Shown: piece by piece, positions 1 to 8,174 of the stretch | Layout: the number at the start of each line of letters is the position of its first letter | How positions within the stretch are numbered: the stretch's first letter is position 1 | From: Desulfobacter postgatei 2ac9 | GTDB taxonomy: Bacteria; Desulfobacterota; Desulfobacteria; Desulfobacterales; Desulfobacteraceae | Direction of reading: 5' to 3' | NCBI RefSeq assembly: GCF_000233695.2 | Contig: NZ_CM001488.1 | Coordinates: 336,049-400,048 of the forward strand | DNA: 64,000 bases | The notes under the pieces: model-generated | Databases searched by the model: none | The model's input: only the letters and a program-made list of their open reading frames with translations | Told to the model about the DNA's origin: nothing | Program-made: the position numbers and the translations under genes

Positions 1-102
1 CCGGATTCGTCACTGGGTGGCCCGGAACAAAAATCGGGTTGGCCCAGGACTGTTATAAATAAAAATGGTCAGCTATTGCACAAAAATGGTCATCTATTGC
101 AC
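1..102. mobile_element. Possible terminal end of an IS21-like element (partial, window edge)
   Basis: Positions 5-55 hold two spaced, related motifs (GGGTGGCCCGGAA and GGGTTGGCCCAGG), and 61-102 hold two tandem 21-bp units. Regularly spaced repeats like these are the transposase-binding layout at the ends of IS21-family elements. The last unit runs into the 3' end of the cold-shock gene, whose final Gln codon and stop lie inside it. No transposase gene is inside the window, so the call rests only on end structure and could be wrong. Confidence 0.3.
61..102. repeat. Two tandem 21-bp direct repeats
   Basis: The unit AAAAATGGTCAGCTATTGCAC at 61-81 is repeated at 82-102 with one change (AGC to ATC). 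The second copy supplies the stop codon of the cold-shock gene on the minus strand. The repeat itself is plain in the sequence; its meaning, perhaps transposase binding, is inferred. Confidence 0.85.
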
Positions 103-297
103 GATGACATTTGCAGCAGACGGCCCTTTGGGGCCCTGCTCAATGTCAAATGTGACCCGATCGCCTTCGTTCAGGGTCTTAAAACCTTGTGCATTAATGC
201 CTGAATGATGAACAAAGACATCTTTTCCACCATCTTCTACTTCGATAAAACCAAAACCTTTAGTCTCGCTGAACCACTTTACGGTACCTTTTGCCAT
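94..297 (-). CDS. Cold-shock domain protein (CspA family)
   Basis: A 67-residue single cold-shock domain, the usual length. It carries the RNP1-like KGFGFIE and RNP2-like DVFVHHS motifs that bind single-stranded RNA or DNA, and ends in the typical GPSAANV strand. Such proteins act in the cytoplasm as RNA chaperones. The ATG is preceded by AGGAG at 307-311 (reverse strand). A promoter-like pair about 140 bases upstream gives a long 5' leader, as in many cold-shock mRNAs. The last codons (Q, stop) overlap the tandem repeat that may be an insertion-sequence end, so the C-terminus may have been slightly altered. Confidence 0.95.
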   Translation of the reverse strand: MAKGTVKWFSETKGFGFIEVEDGGKDVFVHHSGINAQGFKTLNEGDRVTFDIEQGPKGPSAANVIVQ

Positions 298-415
298 GTT
301 GGCAGTCTCCTAAATAAAAAAAATAAAAATTTGCTTCTAACTTTGGGGGGCAATCACAGAGATATTGAGATATACACCTTAAGGAAGGAACATATGCAAA
401 CCATGCATTCTTTGT

Positions 416-443
416 ATAATACTGAAAAAATAAAAAATGTCAA
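416..443 (-). promoter_or_regulatory. Predicted promoter of the cold-shock gene
   Basis: On the minus strand TTGACA (438-443) and TATTAT (416-421) are separated by 16 bp. Transcription from here would give a leader of about 110 bases before the ATG at 297. Consensus match only. The rest of the 300-760 gap is AT-rich and shows no other gene. Confidence 0.5.
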
Positions 444-713
444 ATGTATTCTTAAAATTCAGCAATTCAGAGTGTCGCACCTGCACCGTAGTAGTCAATG
501 CGGTTGACTTAAGAGACAACTCAAAGTATCAAGCCGGTTGCCTGTATTCCAGATTGGATATAATGCACTGATTTTTAGAACGAAATGGACCAAAAATTAT
601 TTTTCGGATAGATTCAAGGTGATGCTTTGACTCTGGAAAAAATATAAGATGAGCTTTCTTGATTCATCTGTATCTGATAATCATAACAATTTGTCAAAAA
701 TTTTTTATACATT

Positions 714-757
714 AAACACGGCTGTAAGAGACTTAAACAAGCGTTTAACAGCCGTTT
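714..757. promoter_or_regulatory. Inverted repeat in front of the RdgC-like gene
   Basis: CGGCTGT (719-725) and ACAGCCG (748-754) form a 7-bp inverted repeat, flanked by AAAC/GTTT that extends the arms with a bulge. It ends just before the ribosome-binding site of the next gene. It could be an operator or an mRNA hairpin; nothing in the sequence decides between them. Confidence 0.3.
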
Positions 758-778
758 AACATGAAAGAAGGAGTATAT

Positions 779-1396
779 ATGGGATTGATATCTTCCACCC
801 ATTCCATCAGCCGTTATTATATTGACGGTGAATTTACTGACGGTGCTGCAGAAGGTGTCCGCCGGGGATTGATTGAAAACGCCATCCCTGAAATTGAAAA
901 CGAATACGATGAAATATCAGCCGGATGGTCTCCCCTTGAAACCCCCTATAAACCAGACTTTCAATCAACTTCTTTTATATTCGGCACCTATTTTGCCTTT
1001 TCTCTGCGAATTGATAAAAAATCAATCCCGGCTAAACTGGTTCAAAAACATATGGCCATTGAAATGGAGAAAAAAAAGAAAGAAAGCGGCAGACCCTTTA
1101 TTTCAAAAAATGAAAAAACTGAAATAAAGGAGATGGTCATCGATATTTTGATGCATAAAACACCCTTTATTCCAAATATCTATGATGTGTTATGGGATTA
1201 TGAAGATAAAAACTTAATCTTATTTTCCACCCAAAAGGCGGCCAATGAATTATTTGAAACCTTGTTTTTCAAATCCTTTGACCATAAACCCATTAAAATA
1301 TTTCCCTATACAATAGTGGAAAAGCTGGGCAGATTTTCAAACGATAAAAAAGACAGGGTGCTGGCTCTATCGCCCTTAAATACGAAAGGTGCATGA
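779..1396 (+). CDS. RdgC-like recombination-associated protein (short form)
   Basis: A 205-residue protein. The stretch from about residue 90 to 165 (ISKNEKTEIKEMVIDIL, then NIYDVLWDYEDKNLILFST, then KAANELFETLFF) follows the RdgC pattern of a charged helix, a strand ending in a statement of function-independent core, and the A-KKAxE helix. RdgC forms a ring on double-stranded DNA and modulates RecA in E. coli, where it is about 300 residues. Here only the N-terminal two thirds are in this frame, and the next gene overlaps it by ATGA, so the two products may work together. The ATG at 779 is chosen over 761 because AAGGAG at 767-772 sits at the right distance. Confidence 0.65.
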   Translation: MGLISSTHSISRYYIDGEFTDGAAEGVRRGLIENAIPEIENEYDEISAGWSPLETPYKPDFQSTSFIFGTYFAFSLRIDKKSIPAKLVQKHMAIEMEKKKKESGRPFISKNEKTEIKEMVIDILMHKTPFIPNIYDVLWDYEDKNLILFSTQKAANELFETLFFKSFDHKPIKIFPYTIVEKLGRFSNDKKDRVLALSPLNTKGA

Positions 1397-1926
1397 TGTT
1401 AGATATAGCAACGGCTTACAATAAATATGGATTTTTAGGCAACGAATTTTTGACATGGATCTGGTACCTCATTGAAACGGATCAGGATATTACAACCCTT
1501 GCAAGTTCAAAAGATCCGGTAATTTTTGAGATTGGAAATTCCATCAGTCTTGAAAATAATCTTGGCGATAAATCAAAAGAAAAAATTACCATTAAAGGTG
1601 ATCAGGCCGGTCTTGAAGAAGGGGGCACAGCCCTTAAAAAAGGGGCATGGGTAACAGATATGAACCTGATCTGCAGGATGGGTGAAGAAGAATATAAATT
1701 TTCAATCAAAGGTGAAAGTTTCAATATCACCGGTTTGAAAACCCCAACCATTGACATCTCCTCATCAGAAGATGAAATAGAAGGTTTGATTATTGAAAAA
1801 ACCTTTTTAATCATGAAGGTTATCAAAGTTATTGACACCCTTTTTTTAAAATTTATCGAAAAAAGAATTTCAGATGACTGGAATGCGTCTGATTTAAAGG
1901 GTATCAGGGATTGGATTCAATCCTGA
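1393..1926 (+). CDS. Conserved protein coupled to the RdgC-like gene
   Basis: A 177-residue soluble protein of unknown function. It begins with an aromatic N-terminus (FLGNEFLTWIWYLIE) and has no signal peptide or membrane segment. The start overlaps the stop of the upstream RdgC-like gene (ATGATG, with TGA as that stop), which implies translational coupling. An intrinsic terminator follows directly, so these two genes form a complete two-gene unit. It may supply the part missing from the short RdgC, but no motif proves this. ATG at 1396 is an equally possible start. Confidence 0.7.
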   Translation: MMLDIATAYNKYGFLGNEFLTWIWYLIETDQDITTLASSKDPVIFEIGNSISLENNLGDKSKEKITIKGDQAGLEEGGTALKKGAWVTDMNLICRMGEEEYKFSIKGESFNITGLKTPTIDISSSEDEIEGLIIEKTFLIMKVIKVIDTLFLKFIEKRISDDWNASDLKGIRDWIQS

Positions 1927-1938
1927 CAACAAATTGTT

Positions 1939-1980
1939 TAAAAAGCCTGTTTTATGGACCCTTAAAAAACAGGCTTTTAA
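1939..1980 (+). terminator. Intrinsic terminator after the RdgC-like unit
   Basis: The arms AAAAGCCTGTTT (1941-1952) and AAAACAGGCTTTT (1966-1978) form a stem followed by T residues. It lies 15 bases past the stop. The 260 bases between it and prs are very AT-rich, with no gene. Confidence 0.8.
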
Positions 1981-2241
1981 TACCTTCTATTTTTAAAAAC
2001 ATTTTATTCAAAACTTTAAACACAAAAGATACAAAAACAATCAATAATATTAAGCTATTAAATCAATTGTAAACATTTAGGCCTTGATTATTATTGTTAT
2101 TATCTTTATTTAAATAATCTTTAATATATTACATCTTGTAATAAAAACGATATGCTTTGTTTCTTCTTTCCAATCTCTTGTTTCTTGACTGGTAAACTGG
2201 TATTTAAAAGCGCGAACTGGAACCCCTTCAGGAAAGTTAAA

Positions 2242-3180
2242 ATGACAGATGATTTAAAAATATTTTCCGGTGGATCCAATCCGGATCTGGCAACGGAAAT
2301 TTGTGGGAATATCGGAATTCATTTAAGTCCGATGGAAACATCCCGGTTTTCAAATGACAATTTGTTTGTTCAGATTAAGGAAAGTGTCAGGGAAAAAGAT
2401 GTATTTGTTGTCCAGTCTTTGAGCACACCTGTCAGTGATCATCTCATGGAATTGATGATTACCCTGGATGCCCTGCGTAGCGCATCTGCTAAACGGATTA
2501 CAGCTGTCATCCCTTATTATTCATATGCCCGGTCCGATAAGAAGGATGCGCCAAGAATATCCATTGCTGCCCGCCTGGTTGCCGATCTTTTGAAAACTGC
2601 CGGGGCAGACCGGGTACTGACTATGGATCTGCACGCCGATGCCGTGCATGGATTTTTCAGCATTCCCGTGGATCATTTAACAGCCATACCCACAATCTGT
2701 GATTATTTTGCAGCGTTCCTGGATCTGTCAAAGGTGGTGGTGGTGGCCACAGATGCCGGCGGTGCTAAAAGAGCCGGACGGTTTGCCAAACGTCTGGACA
2801 CCTCCCTTGCCATCATTGACAAACGTCGGCTCAGCGATTCAGATGTTCAGCAGGGGCTGGTTGTGGGTAATGTAAAGGGTCTGGATGCCATTATTTTTGA
2901 CGATGAAATATCCACAGGGGGAACCCTGGTGAGCACCGTTGAGACCTTGAGCCGCGCAGGAGCGGCTAAGGTTTATGTTGGTGCAACCCATCCGGTGCTT
3001 TGCGGCCACGCAGTGGAAAAATTAAATCAAACTTTCATATCTGAGATTGTGGTCACCAACACGGTACATGTTCCTGTAGAAAAACAGTTTCCCCAGCTTA
3101 AATCCTTGTCAGTGGCATCTCTTTTTGCCCGGGCCATCAAGCACATCCATACAGGAGAGAGTGTTTCAGGGCTTTTTTAA
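2242..3180 (+). CDS. prs: Ribose-phosphate pyrophosphokinase
   Basis: 312 residues, the normal length. It makes PRPP from ribose 5-phosphate and ATP for nucleotide, His and Trp synthesis. The family marks are visible: IPYYSYARSDKKD for ATP, the metal-binding TMDLHADAVHGFF, and the PRPP loop IIFDDEISTGGTL. An in-frame ATG exists at 2152, but the 30 residues it would add are unlike the family and AGGAAAG at 2230-2236 points to 2242. PRPP from this enzyme feeds PyrE, encoded about 9 kb downstream. Confidence 0.95.
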   Translation: MTDDLKIFSGGSNPDLATEICGNIGIHLSPMETSRFSNDNLFVQIKESVREKDVFVVQSLSTPVSDHLMELMITLDALRSASAKRITAVIPYYSYARSDKKDAPRISIAARLVADLLKTAGADRVLTMDLHADAVHGFFSIPVDHLTAIPTICDYFAAFLDLSKVVVVATDAGGAKRAGRFAKRLDTSLAIIDKRRLSDSDVQQGLVVGNVKGLDAIIFDDEISTGGTLVSTVETLSRAGAAKVYVGATHPVLCGHAVEKLNQTFISEIVVTNTVHVPVEKQFPQLKSLSVASLFARAIKHIHTGESVSGLF

Positions 3181-3420
3181 GCCATAACAAATCAGTGAAA
3201 CCTTTTCATTGAACTGTTCGGTGACTATTTTTCTGGTGGTTCTTACTTTAATACGGCAGACAAAATGTTTGCTCTCTTCCTGGAGGAGATCAAATTCTTT
3301 ATGAGATTGATACCCCCGGTCCATGACGCCGGTTTGACCTTTAGATAGGATACGGGTAACAAAACGACGCTCTGCGCCGTTGCCTTCATTCAGGAATATT
3401 TTATGTAAAACATCGGTTTT
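3166..3420 (-). pseudogene. Fossil fragment of an IS4-type transposase
   Basis: Reading the minus strand from 3420 to 3166 gives 84 sense codons without a stop, including the stretch VMDRGYQSHKEFD and KHFVCRIKVRTT. This is the second catalytic Asp region (DRGY) of IS4-type DDE transposases. Both ends are cut: an in-frame stop lies just upstream and the stop used lies inside the prs 3' end. There is no start codon with a ribosome-binding site, and the DDE triad is incomplete. It fills the gap between prs and the cyclophilin gene. The family is recognised from the motif, not from a search. Confidence 0.7.
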
Positions 3421-3486
3421 TTATGTTTGACATTCGGCGATTTTATATTAACTTCAAAGAAATTTTTTAATTTTTAGGAGAAAAAC

Positions 3487-4017
3487 ATGGCAGATTTAAC
3501 AGCGATTATGGAAACTTCAAAAGGCACGATTAACATTACGCTTTTTGCAGACAAGACCCCCTATACCGTGGGCAATTTTGTAAACCTTGCCAAACGCCAA
3601 TATTATAACGGTTTAACCTTTCACCGTGTGATTTCAGATTTCATGATCCAGGGTGGATGTCCTTACGGCAATGGTATGGGCGGCCCGGGCTATGAATTTG
3701 AAGATGAATTCAAAAAAGATCTCAAACATGACAAGCCCGGCATCCTGTCAATGGCCAATGCCGGTCCCGGGACCAACGGCAGCCAGTTTTTTATTACTCA
3801 CGTCCCCACACCCCATCTCGACGGTATGCATACGGTATTCGGGGCAGTTGTCAGCGAAGCAGATCAGGATGTAGTCAACAGTATTACCCAGGGAGATACT
3901 ATTGAAAGCATCACCATCAAAGGCAATGTGGGTTCTGTGTTCAAGAAGATTCAACCCAAACTGGATGTGTGGAATAAAACCCTGAACAAGTCCTTTCCCA
4001 AGCTTCCCAAAGCTTGA
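3487..4017 (+). CDS. Peptidyl-prolyl cis-trans isomerase, cyclophilin type
   Basis: 176 residues covering one cyclophilin domain with the active-site strings [28 protein letters not shown] and LDGMHTVFG. The catalytic Arg and the substrate-pocket Phe are present. It speeds proline isomerisation in folding proteins. No signal peptide is seen, so a cytoplasmic place is expected. TTTTTAGGAG directly upstream is a clear ribosome-binding site. It is a single gene with its own terminator. Confidence 0.95.
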   Translation: MADLTAIMETSKGTINITLFADKTPYTVGNFVNLAKRQYYNGLTFHRVISDFMIQGGCPYGNGMGGPGYEFEDEFKKDLKHDKPGILSMANAGPGTNGSQFFITHVPTPHLDGMHTVFGAVVSEADQDVVNSITQGDTIESITIKGNVGSVFKKIQPKLDVWNKTLNKSFPKLPKA

Positions 4018-4028
4018 ATGTTTTGAAC

Positions 4029-4077
4029 AAAAAGACCTTTTGTCGCATGATTATGCGGCAAAAGGTCTTTTTGTTTT
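4029..4077 (+). terminator. Intrinsic terminator, possibly bidirectional
   Basis: The arms at 4029-4046 and 4054-4072 pair over about 18 bp with one G-T pair, around a 7-base loop, and both sides are A/T-rich. It sits between the convergent cyclophilin gene and the gene ending at 4110, so it may serve both. Confidence 0.88.
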
Positions 4078-4109
4078 GGGTTCAGCGGTTTTGCCTGCAG
4101 TGTCGGTTA

Positions 4110-4493
4110 TCAGTCCAGGTCAATGTACAAGGGGATAACATGAAGGGAAGGAGAATTTTCCTCGGTATCCCCTAAGCGCCATTTTTTCGCCGGAATTCCT
4201 GCTTCTTTGATTTTTTCAACCATTCCTTTGATATTGATCAGGGGGTGCCGGCTAAACACATTGGGCAGCCCGTATGTCAGGCTGCACACCAGGCATTTGT
4301 CCGGCCGGCGCAGCAGATTAAAGGCAAGGACAATCCGGCTGCCGGAAATACTGATAGGCTCCAGCCTGATGTCATAGGCGCCTTCTGAGGCATCACCATA
4401 CAGCGCATCAAAAAACTGATCAGTTCTTTCAGGCGGCAACAGCTCATCTAAAAATTCTTGGGTGAGTATGTTGTCAAAATCTTTTTGAACCAT
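4110..4493 (-). CDS. Conserved protein of unknown function
   Basis: A 127-residue soluble protein. Features are an N-terminal helix, LPPERTDQFFDALYGDASEGAYDIRL in the first third, and a central CLVCSLTYGLPNVFSRHP stretch with a CxxC pair that could bind a metal or form a disulfide. I believe similar small proteins occur in other Desulfobacterales, but I recognise no named function. It is monocistronic and convergent with the cyclophilin gene. The gap 4494-4912 has no gene and leads to the nqr promoter. Confidence 0.7.
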   Translation of the reverse strand: MVQKDFDNILTQEFLDELLPPERTDQFFDALYGDASEGAYDIRLEPISISGSRIVLAFNLLRRPDKCLVCSLTYGLPNVFSRHPLINIKGMVEKIKEAGIPAKKWRLGDTEENSPSLHVIPLYIDLD

Positions 4494-4847
4494 GTTTTAT
4501 CTATCCTTCTTTTATAGCCTGTATCTTTTTTATAATAAAGTCTGGTTAAGTTACTCAGATATTTCAAACTTTGTTATGGGTTAAGCCTGGGTGTTGATCG
4601 ATTAGATCGGCCCATGGCCGTTAGTTTAAATCAGAGATTTCTCTTCTATTCTTTCTATGTCGGAAAATCAAGGGATAAACCAGGAACCCCCAGGGCAATA
4701 GCATTTAACCTGCCTGCAGTTTCATGTCAATTATAAATGGATCGTAGATAATCAATGTATTAAATTTAAAAGGATCATGTTTATACATTTGATCTTATTT
4801 CGGTATCTGGTACAATAAAAATCTGAAAAAAGATGGGAGTCAAAAAT

Positions 4848-4877
4848 TTGTGTCCATTCGAAAAAAGTATCTATATT
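4848..4877 (+). promoter_or_regulatory. Candidate sigma70 promoter of the nqr-pyr unit
   Basis: TTGTGT (4848-4853) and TATATT (4872-4877) are 18 bp apart, about 36 bases before the nqrA start codon. Consensus match only. No riboswitch or strong operator was seen in the 419-base gap. Confidence 0.3.
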
Positions 4878-4912
4878 CTCTTCACTGTCGGCAACAAACA
4901 TGGGATAATTAA

Positions 4913-6250
4913 ATGAAAAAATTAAAAATTTTCCGGGGATTTGACCTGAATGTGCCTGAAGAGCCCGATTTGAGTTGTGTTCCCCTGGCCCTGCCGACCA
5001 GTCTGGGATGCTGTGCCGCGGACATACCGCATATCCGGCCAAAATTGCTGATTAAAGAGGGTTGGCGCGTTAAAACCGGCCAGTCGCTGTTTACGGATAA
5101 GCGGGATACAAGCATACAATATGTCTCCCCTGGAACCGGCCGGGTGGAAAAGGTTGTTTACGGGCATCGTCGACGGCTGATGGAGGTAGTGATCGCAACT
5201 GAGCCCGAAGATGAGTATGTTGAATATGATCCGGTGACCTTGGCGGGCATCGTCGGCATGCCCCGCGATGCGCTTGTGACGAACCTGAAAAATGGCGGCC
5301 TGTGGCAGGGCCTGCGGCAGTTTCCAGCCCTGGATGTCGCCGATCCGGATCATTCCCCTGCCATGATTATTGTGGCCATGGACGGCAATGACCTCTTTTC
5401 GCCGCATCCGGCCATAATCCTTAAAGGCAACATTGCTGCCTTTGAAGCGGGCATGGCGGTTTTGCGCAGATTTTCGCATCAACTTGCCGTGGTCTGCCGG
5501 GCAAGCCGCGTTGAACGCATCCGGGAGATAGGCAGTTCAGTGGCGGATCAGATCACCCATACCGCCCCGGACATTTATCCTGCCTGGCAGCCCGGTGCCG
5601 TACTTTATCAGATCAAGCAACAGGCGGCGGAGAACAGTTCCTGGTGCATCCGCCTGGATCATCTGGTCATGATGGGCCGCTTTTTACTTTCCGGTCGGTA
5701 TCCGGTTGACAAGATCGTCACCATTACCCGGCCCGGGGACCGGCGGCCCCATATGCGGGTCCGGCAGGGCATGCCTTTATCTTCTCTGGCCGGTCAAATA
5801 CCTGTGCAAAGTATTGCCACCACAGGTCGGTTCAACGGTCGGATTCTTGAAAAAGATGCCCATATCGGCTTTTTTGAAAACACGGTTAATATCATTGAGG
5901 CGGGGCCCGGGGAAGAGATGTTCGGTTTTGTCCGGCCCGGCCTTGACAAACCCACCCTATCGTCCACGTTTCTCTCTTCTCTGTTCAGACGTCCGGCAAA
6001 AATGGATTGCACCCTTCACGGGGAAGCACGGGCCTGCATTAATTGTTCATATTGCGAACGGATCTGCCCCAATGGTCTTATGCCTTCCTTTATCATGAAG
6101 GCACTGCATGCACAAGAACTTGAAGAAGCATTGGCGCTCGGGCTCATGGACTGCTGCAAATGCGGGTTGTGTTCGTTTGCCTGCCCCTCCAAGATTGAAC
6201 TGACCCAAATCCTTTCAGACGCCATGGACGCCTATTACAAGGACAAATAA
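4913..6250 (+). CDS. nqrA: Na+-translocating NADH:quinone reductase subunit A with two 4Fe-4S motifs
   Basis: 445 residues. The first about 350 follow NqrA: an N-terminal GFDLNVP segment, a biotinyl-lipoyl-like region, then GLWQGLRQFP and the AGPGEEMFGFVRPG string. NqrA is the cytoplasmic quinone-side subunit of the NQR pump. Unusually, the tail has CINCSYCERICP (about residue 374) and CCKCGLCSFACP (about 413), two full CxxCxxCxxxCP motifs for [4Fe-4S] clusters. The paralogous RnfC has such clusters; classical NqrA has lost the cysteines. The next five genes are clearly nqr, so this is NqrA with a retained ferredoxin-like end. It overlaps nqrB by one base. Confidence 0.88.
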   Translation: MKKLKIFRGFDLNVPEEPDLSCVPLALPTSLGCCAADIPHIRPKLLIKEGWRVKTGQSLFTDKRDTSIQYVSPGTGRVEKVVYGHRRRLMEVVIATEPEDEYVEYDPVTLAGIVGMPRDALVTNLKNGGLWQGLRQFPALDVADPDHSPAMIIVAMDGNDLFSPHPAIILKGNIAAFEAGMAVLRRFSHQLAVVCRASRVERIREIGSSVADQITHTAPDIYPAWQPGAVLYQIKQQAAENSSWCIRLDHLVMMGRFLLSGRYPVDKIVTITRPGDRRPHMRVRQGMPLSSLAGQIPVQSIATTGRFNGRILEKDAHIGFFENTVNIIEAGPGEEMFGFVRPGLDKPTLSSTFLSSLFRRPAKMDCTLHGEARACINCSYCERICPNGLMPSFIMKALHAQELEEALALGLMDCCKCGLCSFACPSKIELTQILSDAMDAYYKDK

Positions 6251-7413
6251 TGAAGAATCTTGTGAAAAAGTTTTTTGATGATACACGCCCCTTGTTTACT
6301 GGAGACGGGAAGTATAAAAAGTATGAACCTGTCTGGGACGCCACAAAAACATTTTTCTTTCTGCCTTCGGCCAAAATTCGTGTCATGCCCTTTGTCCGGG
6401 ATCACCTGGATCTGAAACGCTACATGAGCATCGTTATCCTGGCACTTTTGCCGGTGACCTTTTTCGGGATATATAATGCCGGATACCAGGCCGGCATCGG
6501 TACCGGGGAATCCTGGTCCATGACCAAATGCTTTCTTATAGGTGCCTGGTATGTATTGCCCATGATCATCGTTTCTTATGTGGTGGGCTTTGCCTGGGAG
6601 TTTCTTTTTGCGGTGGTGCGCGGCCATAAGATATCCGAAGGTCTCCTGGTCACGGGCCTGCTTTTTCCCTTGACCCTGCCACCTACCATCCCCTTGTGGC
6701 AGGTGGCGCTTGGTATCTCCTTTGGTGTGGTTATCGGTAAGGAGGTGTTTGGTGGTACGGGGCGCAATATCCTTAACCCGGCATTGACCGGACGGGCCTT
6801 TCTGTTTTTTTCCTATCCGGTCGCCATGTCCGGGGATGTCTGGGTGGCGGGCAAACACCTGGTAGACGGCGTGACCGGGGCCACGGCCCTTTCCGTGACA
6901 GGCGCAGGAGAGCAGTCCATCACCGCAGCCCTTTCCAATGCCGGTTATTCCCTGGGGCAGCTTTTCACAGGATTTGTGCCGGGCAGTGTGGGGGAGACCT
7001 CGGCTCTCTGCTGCCTGATTGGTGCCGCCATTCTCATGGTGACCCGTATTGCCAATTACAGGATCATTATCGGCGGCATTGCAGGACTTGTCATCACCAG
7101 TATTATTATTTACCTGATTCCCGGGGGTAAGGAGACCTGGTCCAATGCCGGTCCCCTTTACCATTTGTGCGCCGGCGGATTTTTGTTCGGTATATCCTTT
7201 ATGGCCACGGATCCGGTCTCCGCGCCGGGCACCAATCCGGGGCGATGGATTTTCGGGGCAGCCATTGGTTTTTTAACCGTGATCATCCGGGTGGGTAATC
7301 CTGCGTTCATGGAGGGGGTGATGCTGGCCATTCTGTTCATGAACGTGTTTTCGCCTTTGCTGGACCATCTGGTGCTCAAGTACAAATCGTCAAAAAGGAT
7401 TCCCAATGTTTGA
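6250..7413 (+). CDS. nqrB: Na+-NQR subunit B
   Basis: 387 residues with about ten membrane segments, the channel-forming subunit that carries covalent FMN. The string GVTGATAL (about residue 214) is the (S/T)GAT flavinylation site, where the Thr takes FMN. GRNILNPALTGRAFLFF is typical of NqrB/RnfD. The 50-residue N-terminal extension before the first membrane span (DDTRPLFTGDGKYKKYEP) is an NqrB feature absent from RnfD. The start overlaps the nqrA stop, so the two are coupled. ApbE, needed to attach FMN, is not in this window. Confidence 0.95.
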   Translation: MKNLVKKFFDDTRPLFTGDGKYKKYEPVWDATKTFFFLPSAKIRVMPFVRDHLDLKRYMSIVILALLPVTFFGIYNAGYQAGIGTGESWSMTKCFLIGAWYVLPMIIVSYVVGFAWEFLFAVVRGHKISEGLLVTGLLFPLTLPPTIPLWQVALGISFGVVIGKEVFGGTGRNILNPALTGRAFLFFSYPVAMSGDVWVAGKHLVDGVTGATALSVTGAGEQSITAALSNAGYSLGQLFTGFVPGSVGETSALCCLIGAAILMVTRIANYRIIIGGIAGLVITSIIIYLIPGGKETWSNAGPLYHLCAGGFLFGISFMATDPVSAPGTNPGRWIFGAAIGFLTVIIRVGNPAFMEGVMLAILFMNVFSPLLDHLVLKYKSSKRIPNV

Positions 7414-8155
7414 AAAAAATTCAAAACGCCATGTGACCTTTTTTGCCCTTGTTTTGTCCGTGGTGTGCAGCCTTTTGATTACGGCGGCGGCAACAGGTCT
7501 TAGGGAGCGGCAGCAGGAGAACATGGCCCTGGACAAAAAAGTGAATCTGTTGCGGGCCGCAGGCCTTGTGGATGCGGGTCAAAAATATGGGAAAGATACC
7601 ATTAACACCCTTTATAACCGGCGCATTGCAGAAGTGTTTGTGGACCGTCAGGGCATAATCATGGACGCCGAAGACCCCGACGGCATGCATCTGTATTTTA
7701 TTCATGCACAGGAGGCTGGGGATCGTCATGATTTCAATGACATTTCCGGCTATATCGTGCCCATCAATACCCGCGGGCTGTGGGGAAAGATCCATGGATA
7801 CCTGGCCTTTGAAAATGACGGACAGACCGTTTCCGGTTTTTCCGTGTTCAGCCACTCTGAAACCCCCGGCCTTGGCGGAGAAATCGAAAGTGCCTGGTTC
7901 CAAAAGAATTTCAAGGGCAAAAAGATTCTTAATTCCCAGGATAAATTTGTCTCCATAGGCATTGCCAAAGGAAAGGCCGGTAATCTGCCCAAGGGTGAAC
8001 AGGAGAATTATGTGGACGGTATTTCCGGGGCCACCCTGACCGGCAGGTATCTGTCCGAAGGGATCAAAAATACCTTGATGAAGTACGAGGGGGTATCGGT
8101 TACCTTCCGGCAAAAACAATTGAAAGCTAAAGATGGGGACCCATCCCATGACTGA
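7406..8155 (+). CDS. nqrC: Na+-NQR subunit C
   Basis: 249 residues: one N-terminal membrane span (about 10-30) and a periplasmic flavin domain. DGISGATLTG near residue 204 is the FMN-Thr site. HSETPGLGGEIES is the conserved string before it. NqrC passes electrons between the other flavins of the pump. The gene overlaps nqrB by 8 bases. Confidence 0.95.
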   Translation: MFEKNSKRHVTFFALVLSVVCSLLITAAATGLRERQQENMALDKKVNLLRAAGLVDAGQKYGKDTINTLYNRRIAEVFVDRQGIIMDAEDPDGMHLYFIHAQEAGDRHDFNDISGYIVPINTRGLWGKIHGYLAFENDGQTVSGFSVFSHSETPGLGGEIESAWFQKNFKGKKILNSQDKFVSIGIAKGKAGNLPKGEQENYVDGISGATLTGRYLSEGIKNTLMKYEGVSVTFRQKQLKAKDGDPSHD

Positions 8156-8174
8156 AACCCGCAAAAGGTGAACC

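Noticed and set aside
205-507. 100-codon plus-strand frame across the cold-shock gene
   Set aside because: It is antisense to a well-conserved gene and has no ribosome-binding site or family likeness.
6235-7164. 309-codon minus-strand frame opposite nqrB
   Set aside because: It is the shadow of a GC-rich real gene, with a Gly/His/Lys/Gln-rich composition typical of antisense frames.
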